A stretch of DNA of 64,000 nucleotides, from NCBI RefSeq assembly GCF_016862515.1, contig NZ_BONC01000001.1, forward strand, positions 62,001 to 126,000, given 5' to 3'. Source of the DNA: Asanoa iriomotensis. Its GTDB lineage: Bacteria > Actinomycetota > Actinomycetes > Mycobacteriales > Micromonosporaceae. Below are positions 58,426 to 64,000 of this stretch, piece by piece. The notes under the pieces are model-generated. The model ran no database searches. It worked only from the letters and a program-made list of their open reading frames with translations, and was not told where the DNA came from. Every line of letters begins with the position of its first letter. Within the stretch, counting starts at the first letter, position 1. Made by a program: the position numbers and the translations under genes.

Positions 58426-59006
58426 GTCGTGGGCACCTCGCCGGGCTCGAGCGTCGCGTGCACGACGAGCCGCTGGTCGTCGGACCACTTCGGCTCGCAG
58501 GTCGTGAGGGTGAGGGACGCCGCGGTCGCGGTGGCGTCCGGCCGGTCCGGGACGGGCGCGAGCACCTCGACCGCGGTCGGCGCGACCACCCGCGCGCCGG
58601 TCACGGTGTAGGTGAAGGTGCGGCGCCCGTAGTCGACGACCACCGCGTCGCCGGGCACGAGCCGGTCCAGGTCCCAGAAGAGCCCGCGAACCCGGTGACC
58701 GGCGACCGCGAAGTTGCCGACCGCGCCGGGCACCGCGGTCTGCGGGTAGTGGCCGGGCGCGTCCTCGATCGACGCGGCGTCGACACCCTCCACCACGGTC
58801 CAGCGCTCCCCCAGACGCGGGATGGCGAGCCGGGCGATCGGGGTGCCGGGCCGCGGCCGGACCGGCGGATCGGCCGCCAACCGGGCGCCGAGGTCGGCCT
58901 GCGCGACCGCCTTTTCGGGCCCGCGCGAGCGCGGCACGCCGGCCAGCGCGAGCAGCACGAGACCGGCGCACACCACGACTGTGCCTGTCCACCGGCGGAC
59001 GCCCAC
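58422..59006 (-). CDS. Class E sortase
   Basis: This 194-residue transpeptidase has an N-terminal membrane anchor (TVVVCAGLVLLALAGV). The catalytic triad is His104 (NFAVAGHRVRG), Cys170 (LTLTTCEPKW) and Arg179 (DDQRLVVHA). It cleaves the LAxTG motif of surface proteins and links them to the peptidoglycan. GTG 59006 is seven bases after TATCGT on this strand, so the message is probably leaderless. It is translationally coupled to its substrate gene. Confidence 0.9.
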   Translation of the reverse strand: MGVRRWTGTVVVCAGLVLLALAGVPRSRGPEKAVAQADLGARLAADPPVRPRPGTPIARLAIPRLGERWTVVEGVDAASIEDAPGHYPQTAVPGAVGNFAVAGHRVRGLFWDLDRLVPGDAVVVDYGRRTFTYTVTGARVVAPTAVEVLAPVPDRPDATATAASLTLTTCEPKWSDDQRLVVHATLEPGEVPTT

Positions 59007-59077
59007 ACAATGGACGATAGGCGCGAAAGCCCCTCAACCAGACCAGAATCTCCGATCCGGTGCCGGCGACGCGGCGG

Positions 59078-59809
59078 TTAGTCGCCGCCGTCGCCGGCGT
59101 AGGTGTGGCGGAGTGTGTGGGGTGGGCTCAGCAGGCGGCGGGCGAACAGCGGGTCGATCGCGCGCAGAGCCGTCGGTCCGAACAGGGCCACCGCCAGGGC
59201 GGCGTCCGACGAGGTCACCTCCCGCCACGACGCCCGCGGCCGTGGGTGCAGGTCCGGGCGGGCGGTGCGGACCTGGCGGACCAGACGCTCGCCGGCCAGG
59301 CTGCGCCGGGTCGGGCGGATCAGCACCAGATAGATCGGCACCAGCGCCGCGAGCGCCCACCACGGCAGCGCGGCGAGCGGGACGGCCGCGGCGGCCGCGC
59401 CGACGAAGGCGAGGGTGTGTGCCGGCAGCGGTCGTAGGGCGCCCGAGAGGCCCTGCGCGACCGCCCGCGCGGCGACCTCGTCGGTGGCCTCGCGCACGTC
59501 GACCCCGTCCCGCACCCGCGGCCAATCGCGGCCGCGCCGCACCGCGTCGACCACCGATCGCTCCACATCGGACAACCGCGAGCCACCCGGGAAGCGGAAC
59601 ACCGCCCCGTGCGGCAGCATGTCGATCGCGCCGGTGACGCGGGCGGCGGTGAGCGCCGCCAGGGCCACCCGCCCGCGCCCGCCGGCCAGGTGGGCGACCA
59701 GGGTGTAGTCCGGTTTCGCCGCGGAGCGCCGGCCCGGCGCGGGTGCCAGCCACCGGATCAGCAGCCGCACCACGACCAAGGTCACGGCGAGCGACAGGAA
59801 CGGCGGCAC
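59078..59809 (-). CDS. TIGR04222-type membrane protein
   Basis: This is a 243-residue protein with an N-terminal helix, a soluble helical middle (YTLVAHLAGGRGRVALAALTAARVTGAI) and a pair of helices near residues 130-165. The repeated start of such proteins, an L-A-G-G-x-x-R-V-A-x-x-A-L strand, is the TIGR04222 hallmark. The function is unknown. GTG 59809 precedes the first membrane helix. Confidence 0.7.
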   Translation of the reverse strand: MPPFLSLAVTLVVVRLLIRWLAPAPGRRSAAKPDYTLVAHLAGGRGRVALAALTAARVTGAIDMLPHGAVFRFPGGSRLSDVERSVVDAVRRGRDWPRVRDGVDVREATDEVAARAVAQGLSGALRPLPAHTLAFVGAAAAAVPLAALPWWALAALVPIYLVLIRPTRRSLAGERLVRQVRTARPDLHPRPRASWREVTSSDAALAVALFGPTALRAIDPLFARRLLSPPHTLRHTYAGDGGD

Positions 59810-59861
59810 ACGGTCAGCATGCCGCGCTCCGGCGACGGGCGGATGACGGGCGGATGTCCGT

Positions 59862-60497
59862 TCAGCGCAACGCCGAGCGCGGGGTGGGCTCCAGCCGCAG
59901 GAGTTGGACCGGTCCGAGGCCCAGCGTGGCGACGTGCGCGGCGAACCCGTCGAAGTCCCCGTCCAGGCGCGCGAACCAGACGAACACGTCCTCGCCCTCG
60001 CGCACCGGCAGGGCCGGGAAGTCGTTGGGCTCGTGGATCGTCTGCGCCGTGCCGAGCACCTCCACGCCCAACCGCGGGCGCACCGCGCGGTCGAACTCGG
60101 AAGCGTAGGACGACGGTCCGGCCAGCGGGCACAGGCCCGCGACCACCACCGAGCCCGGCGGCGGCGCGACGTCGCGCGACGCGCCGCCGGTGAAGGGTTG
60201 GATCCCGCGCATCAGCAGCACGTCGTCGACGTCGACCATGGTGGCGTTGGCCGCGTCCCGATGCGCCTTCCAGACCGGGCCGGAGTAGAACGCGGTCAGC
60301 GCCGCGTGCCGCACCGCCATCGTCGGGAACTCCCGCACCCAGACGAACCGCTCGGGCCGGTCGAGGTCCCGGAACTGGCCGACGATCCGCATCCCCTCGG
60401 CCTCCTGCGACTCGACGAAACGCGCGTCGAAGAGCGCCACGAGCGTGTCCCGTCCGCCAGGCACGAGCGTGTACTGCCGAAGCTCCACAATGGTCAT
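59862..60497 (-). CDS. NIPSNAP family protein
   Basis: This 211-residue protein has a ferredoxin-like alpha/beta dimer fold. It starts MTIVELRQYTLVPGGRDTLV, the NIPSNAP signature, then FVESQEAEGMRIVGQFRD and FVWVREFPTMAVRHAAL. A second similar half follows from about residue 120 and ends FVWFARLDGDFDGF, so the domain is duplicated. The function of the bacterial family is uncertain. It lies ten bases downstream of the M15 peptidase gene. Confidence 0.8.
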   Translation of the reverse strand: MTIVELRQYTLVPGGRDTLVALFDARFVESQEAEGMRIVGQFRDLDRPERFVWVREFPTMAVRHAALTAFYSGPVWKAHRDAANATMVDVDDVLLMRGIQPFTGGASRDVAPPPGSVVVAGLCPLAGPSSYASEFDRAVRPRLGVEVLGTAQTIHEPNDFPALPVREGEDVFVWFARLDGDFDGFAAHVATLGLGPVQLLRLEPTPRSALR

Positions 60498-60507
60498 CTT
60501 CGCGCCC

Positions 60508-61227
60508 TCACGTGCCGGTGGTGCTGAAGTGCTGGTAGTCCGGGTTGGCGCCGCCGACGTTCCACTTCCAGCCGACCGCCGCGAACGCCTTGACCAGGAC
60601 GCCGCCCTTGACGGCCATGCCGGGGCGGTAGCGGGACCGGTCGACGTACGCGCTGCCCGCCGGCGGCAGGACCTCGTCGCCGAACAGGTACGGGTTCTCC
60701 ACCGGGTTGACGTCGATCGCCTTCCCGTACGCGTGCACCGACCACGACGGCTTGCCCGACGACACCGCGTTGCGGCAGTTGAACGCCGACGTGTTGTCGG
60801 CCGCCATGGAGTCGTCGTCGCTGCCGCCGTACGCCGAGACGGGTTTGAGGCTCCGGATCGGGAAATGCTTCGCGAACAGCGTGCGGAACACCGTGGTCAC
60901 GTCGGCGGCCACGTCCTTGTGCACGACGATGGCGCCGCTGTGCGGCCGCTCGTCGAAGCCCCAGTAGCTCAACCGCAGCATGCGCAGGTCGGCCGGCCCG
61001 ACCGGGCAACCCGCCCGCCAGCTCTTGCCGAGCTGGGCGGCGGTCACCGGCGAGGTCTTCGCGGCGAACGCGACGGGCGCCGCCGCGGTGGTCGCCACGG
61101 GAGCGGATGCGGACGGTGCCGGCGGCGGCGGCGACCACGCAGCGGACTCGGCCGGTCGCGCAGCGCAGCCGGCCAGCGCCAGGGCCACCGCCAAAACGGT
61201 CAACCGGTAAGGTCTCGTCCGCAGCAT
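60508..61227 (-). CDS. M15-type D-alanyl-D-alanine carboxypeptidase-like lipoprotein
   Basis: This 239-residue protein has a lipobox (LALAGCAARP). After a Pro/Ala-rich linker it has the zinc-peptidase motifs PHSGAIVVHKDVA, HAYGKAIDVNP (H-x6-D), and DYQHFSTTG at the end. It trims peptidoglycan peptides or a related substrate in the wall. ATG 61227 is seven bases after TATCGT (61240-61235), a leaderless layout. It is divergent from an L,D-transpeptidase gene, linking both to cell-wall remodelling. Confidence 0.85.
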   Translation of the reverse strand: MLRTRPYRLTVLAVALALAGCAARPAESAAWSPPPPAPSASAPVATTAAAPVAFAAKTSPVTAAQLGKSWRAGCPVGPADLRMLRLSYWGFDERPHSGAIVVHKDVAADVTTVFRTLFAKHFPIRSLKPVSAYGGSDDDSMAADNTSAFNCRNAVSSGKPSWSVHAYGKAIDVNPVENPYLFGDEVLPPAGSAYVDRSRYRPGMAVKGGVLVKAFAAVGWKWNVGGANPDYQHFSTTGT

Positions 61228-61255
61228 CGTCCATACGATACGGATCGGGTCTGAC

Positions 61256-62110
61256 GTGTACGCACTGCGGCGGTCGGCGGTCGCCCTCCTGGCAACGTTC
61301 GCACTCGCGGCATGCGGCACGGTGCCTGGCGGCGGCGAGACCGACGCCGCACCCGGAACGAGCCCGAACCCGACGGCGTCCGCCCGCGACCAGCTCGCCC
61401 GCCGCGGCGACGTGCCACTCCCCGACCGCGCCACCCGCCCGACGCCGACGAAGACAGCGACGGCCAGCCCCAAGCCGAAGACCACCACCCCCGCCAACGA
61501 CGCGTCCCGGCTGCGCACGCTGCCGTCCACCACCACCCAGGTGATCGTCGTCAAGGCGAGCGGCTACGGCACCAGCAACGGCACCCTGCAGGCGTTCAGC
61601 AAGCGCAACGGCGCCTGGACGCCGGCGTTCGGCTCGATGACCGCGAAGCTCGGCACCAAGGGCTTCAAGGACAGCAAGATCGAGGGCGACCTGACCACCC
61701 CGACCGGCGTCTACGGCATCGGCGGCACGATGTACGGCATCGCCGGCAACCCCGGCGTGAAATACGGCTACCACAAGCTGGTCGCCAACGACTGGTGGAA
61801 CGAGAACCCGGCCACCGACGGTTACAACTCGTTCTTCCACGGCGCCGACCCGGGCGGCGCCAGCGAGGCGCTCTGGGAGACCGACCCGCAGTACCGCTAC
61901 TTCGCGGTGATCAACTACAACATTCCCGTGCGCAAGGCCGACCCGCCCCGCGGCAGCGGCATCTTCCTGCACGTGATGGTCCCGGGCCGGTCAACCGCGG
62001 GCTGCGTGGCGCTGGCCGAGTCCGATCTGGTCAAGGTGCTCCGCTGGCTCGACCCGGCCGCCAAGCCGCGCATCGTGATGGCGCCGGCGAGCGAGCTCGA
62101 CCGCTACTGA
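61256..62110 (+). CDS. L,D-transpeptidase (YkuD-like) lipoprotein
   Basis: This 284-residue protein has a lipobox (FALAACGTVPG) and a Pro/Thr/Lys linker to about residue 90. The catalytic domain has the signature IFLHVMVPGRSTAGCVAL, with His, and Cys in the S/T-x-G-C motif. Such enzymes form 3-3 cross-links in peptidoglycan or related bonds. GTG 61256 starts it; TACGAT at 61234-61239 may be its -10. It is divergent from the M15 peptidase gene, 28 bp away. Confidence 0.85.
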   Translation: MYALRRSAVALLATFALAACGTVPGGGETDAAPGTSPNPTASARDQLARRGDVPLPDRATRPTPTKTATASPKPKTTTPANDASRLRTLPSTTTQVIVVKASGYGTSNGTLQAFSKRNGAWTPAFGSMTAKLGTKGFKDSKIEGDLTTPTGVYGIGGTMYGIAGNPGVKYGYHKLVANDWWNENPATDGYNSFFHGADPGGASEALWETDPQYRYFAVINYNIPVRKADPPRGSGIFLHVMVPGRSTAGCVALAESDLVKVLRWLDPAAKPRIVMAPASELDRY

Positions 62111-62263
62111 CGCGGCTCACTGGTCACTCTCAGCCAACTGTCAGTTTCGCCTGGTACGGTCTGCCGCACGGCCGCATTCTCCGATGTGGAGCAATTGTGA
62201 GAATGCCTTGCGCCGCAACGGATTGCGGCCCCGACTGATGCTTACGACACCAGGAGATACCAC

Positions 62264-63259
62264 GTGGTCTTCAAGAAGATGTTGGGCGCCCTCGGGGTCG
62301 GCGGTCCCAGCGTCGACACGGTGCTGTCCAATCCCAACACCCGGCCCGGTCTGCCGCTGACCGGCCAGGTCAACCTCACCGGCGGCAGCAACGACGTCGA
62401 GCTCGCCCACGTCACGCTCGGCCTGGTCACCCGCATCGAGGTCGAGACCGGCGGCGGCGACCACGGCGCGGTCGGCGAGTTCCACCGCACCCCGGTGGCC
62501 GGCCGCTTCAAGCTCAACGCGGGCCAGCAGCTCTCGATCCCGTTCCAGGTCGACATGCCGTGGGAGACACCGGTCACCGACGTCTACGGCCAGCGCCTGC
62601 ACGGCATGACGATGGGCCTGCGCACCGAGGTGGCCATCGACCGCGCCGTCGACAAGGGTGACCTCGACCCGGTCGCGGTGCACCCGCTGCCCATCCAGGA
62701 GCGCATCCTGGAGGCGTTCGGCCGCCTCGGCTTCCGGTTCAAGGGCGCCGACCTCGAATACGGCCGGATCCACGGCGTCAACCAGACGCTGCCGTTCTAC
62801 CAGGAGATCGAGTTCTTCTCGGCGCCGCAGTACGCGCACGGCATCAGGGAGGTCGAGCTCACCTTCGTGGCCAACCCGCAGACCGTCGACGTGGTGCTCG
62901 AGTTCGACAAGCGCGGCGGCATGTTCGTCGGCGGCCACGACGCGTACGGCCGCTACACCGTGCCGCACGCCGACGCGGACGCGGCCGACTGGGCGCAGGT
63001 CGTCGACGGCTGGGTCCGGCAGGCGCTCGACCAGCGGCAGTCGTTCTTCGCGAGCCGCGGCGGCTTCCCCGGCATGGGCGGCGGCCACGGCTACCACGGC
63101 GGTCACCAGGGCCACGGCGGCCACCGCGGCAGCGGCGTCGGCGGCGTCGTCGCGGGCGCGGCCCTGGGCGTCGCCGGCGGCCTGATCGCCGGCGAGCTGA
63201 TCGAGAACGCGTTCGAGGACGACGGCGGCGACGACGGTGGAGACTTCGGCGACGAGTGA
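62264..63259 (+). CDS. SpoOM-like (arrestin-fold) sporulation-control protein
   Basis: This is a 331-residue protein. Residues 1-245 carry the Spo0M/arrestin-like double beta-sandwich: FKKMLGALGVGGPSVDTVL, LPLTGQVNLTGGSNDVEL, LSIPFQVDMPWETPVT. A Gly/His-rich linker (about 265-285) and a Gly-zipper helix follow, with an acidic tail (DDGGDDGGDFGDE). SpoOM proteins affect sporulation or membrane-linked signalling. GTG 62264 is preceded by AGGAGA. A perfect hairpin closes it. Confidence 0.85.
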   Translation: MVFKKMLGALGVGGPSVDTVLSNPNTRPGLPLTGQVNLTGGSNDVELAHVTLGLVTRIEVETGGGDHGAVGEFHRTPVAGRFKLNAGQQLSIPFQVDMPWETPVTDVYGQRLHGMTMGLRTEVAIDRAVDKGDLDPVAVHPLPIQERILEAFGRLGFRFKGADLEYGRIHGVNQTLPFYQEIEFFSAPQYAHGIREVELTFVANPQTVDVVLEFDKRGGMFVGGHDAYGRYTVPHADADAADWAQVVDGWVRQALDQRQSFFASRGGFPGMGGGHGYHGGHQGHGGHRGSGVGGVVAGAALGVAGGLIAGELIENAFEDDGGDDGGDFGDE

Positions 63260-63268
63260 TCCGGATCG

Positions 63269-63299
63269 GCGGGGGCGGCCCGGTGCGGGCCGCCCCCGC
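63269..63299. terminator. Bidirectional hairpin terminator
   Basis: A perfect 14-bp GC-only stem (GCGGGGGCGGCCCG / CGGGCCGCCCCCGC) with GTG loop lies between the SpoOM-like gene and the convergent acyl-CoA ligase gene. Confidence 0.8.
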
Positions 63300-63307
63300 G
63301 CCCGTCC

Positions 63308-64000
63308 TCAGGCGGTCGCCGCCGGCGCCAGACCCAACTCGGCCACGGCCCACTCGCGCATCTCGACCTTGCGGACCTTGCCGCTGATCGTCATCGGGAA
63401 CGACTCGACCACCCGCACGTACCGCGGGATCTTGTAATGGGCGAGCTGCCCCTGACAGAACGCCCGCACCTCGTCGACGGTGAGCTGCGACCCCGGCTCG
63501 CGGACGATCACGCACGCCATGATCTCCTCGCCGTACTTCTCGTCGGGCACCCCGATCACCTGCACGTCCGAGACCTTCGGGTGCCGGTAGAGGAACTCCT
63601 CGATCTCGCGCGGGTAGACGTTCTCACCACCGCGGATGATCAGGTCCTTGATCCGGCCGACGATGTTGACGTAGCCGTCGTCCCGCATCGTCGCGAGGTC
63701 CCCGGTGTGCATCCACCGCGCCGAGTCGAGCACCTCGGCGGTCTTCTCCGGCTCGTCCCAGTAGCCGAGCATCACCGAGTAGCCTCGCGTGCACAGCTCG
63801 CCCGGCTCGCCGCGGCGCAGCGTCACCCCGGTCGCCGGGTCGACGACCTTGACCTCGAGGAACGGCAGCACCCGGCCGACGGTGCCGGTGCGCCGGTCGA
63901 GGTCGTCGTCGACCCGGGTCTGCGTCGACACCGGCGAGGTCTCGGTCATGCCGTAGCAGATCGACACCTCGGACATGTGCATCCGGTCGACGACCTTCCG
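63308..64000 (-). CDS. AMP-binding acyl-CoA synthetase, C-terminal part (cut by window edge)
   Basis: About 231 residues of the C-terminal end are present. Motifs are YGMTETSP (ATP-loop region), [12 protein letters not shown], the hinge [21 protein letters not shown] and the catalytic Lys in [12 protein letters not shown]. These define the ANL superfamily of fatty acyl-CoA ligases, probably medium or long chain. The start lies beyond 64000. Cytoplasmic; activates a carboxylic acid to the acyl-CoA. Confidence 0.9.
   Translation of the reverse strand, partial: RKVVDRMHMSEVSICYGMTETSPVSTQTRVDDDLDRRTGTVGRVLPFLEVKVVDPATGVTLRRGEPGELCTRGYSVMLGYWDEPEKTAEVLDSARWMHTGDLATMRDDGYVNIVGRIKDLIIRGGENVYPREIEEFLYRHPKVSDVQVIGVPDEKYGEEIMACVIVREPGSQLTVDEVRAFCQGQLAHYKIPRYVRVVESFPMTISGKVRKVEMREWAVAELGLAPAATA

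Noticed and set aside
62180-62215. AATTGTGAGAAT resembling half of the E. coli lac operator
   Set aside because: Only a half-site, no LacI gene near, and the downstream SpoOM-like gene has no link to sugar control.

Overview
This window is chromosomal DNA of a very GC-rich, GTG-start-rich actinobacterium. Gene content points to the Micromonosporaceae (Actinoplanes/Micromonospora-like): divergent glgC and corynebacterial-type glgA, an IdeR-type iron box, a class E sortase with an LAxTG substrate, a TIGR04222-type membrane protein, a SpoOM-like protein and many leaderless promoters. The family assignment is inference; no rRNA, tRNA, CRISPR array, insertion sequence or prophage was seen.

Layout. 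1-5.1 kb: glycogen genes, a zinc alcohol dehydrogenase with a methyltransferase, a small secreted protein and a secreted alpha/beta hydrolase. 5.1-14 kb: TetR with a palindromic operator, a universal stress protein, a divergent HxlR/NAD(P)-binding oxidoreductase pair, a GH38 alpha-mannosidase, a 14-TM drug exporter and a RibD-like reductase. 14.1-14.8 kb: an orphan DUF6883 toxin-like/DUF4926 pair. 14.8-19.7 kb: a four-gene siderophore uptake operon under an iron box. 20.8-28.4 kb: a LacI-controlled sugar operon (binding protein, two permeases, exported glycosidase, GH39 enzyme) with a perfect operator inside the first codons of lacI. 28.5-32.6 kb: housekeeping genes and a REP-like intergenic repeat cluster. 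32.6-41 kb: three exported proteins (ThuA/sugar dehydrogenase/DUF1080 fusion, two-domain multicopper oxidase, cupredoxin with six Ig-like repeats), probably one secreted oxidative sugar system.

41-46 kb holds a LysE exporter, a Tat-exported metallo-beta-lactamase-fold protein with a lipoprotein, and a class A beta-lactamase-like gene divergent from a LysR regulator. A perfect 34-bp inverted repeat separates the last two. 46-51 kb is the most interesting block: a TPR-CHAT protease facing a cytosolic subtilisin, an ECF-like sigma factor and a small beta-rich partner, an apparent protease-signalling module. 51-52.9 kb holds an atypical lysA-like decarboxylase, an Lrp-like sensor and an 18-residue Trp/Asp repeat peptide with its own hairpins. 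52.9-58 kb is a NarL-type two-component system divergent from an ABC exporter. 58-64 kb holds sortase and substrate, cell-wall enzymes (M15 peptidase, L,D-transpeptidase), a SpoOM-like protein and the end of an acyl-CoA ligase.

Many adjacent genes overlap by ATGA or TGATG, and GC-rich hairpins close several convergent pairs. The large open frames antisense to real genes are composition shadows and are not annotated.
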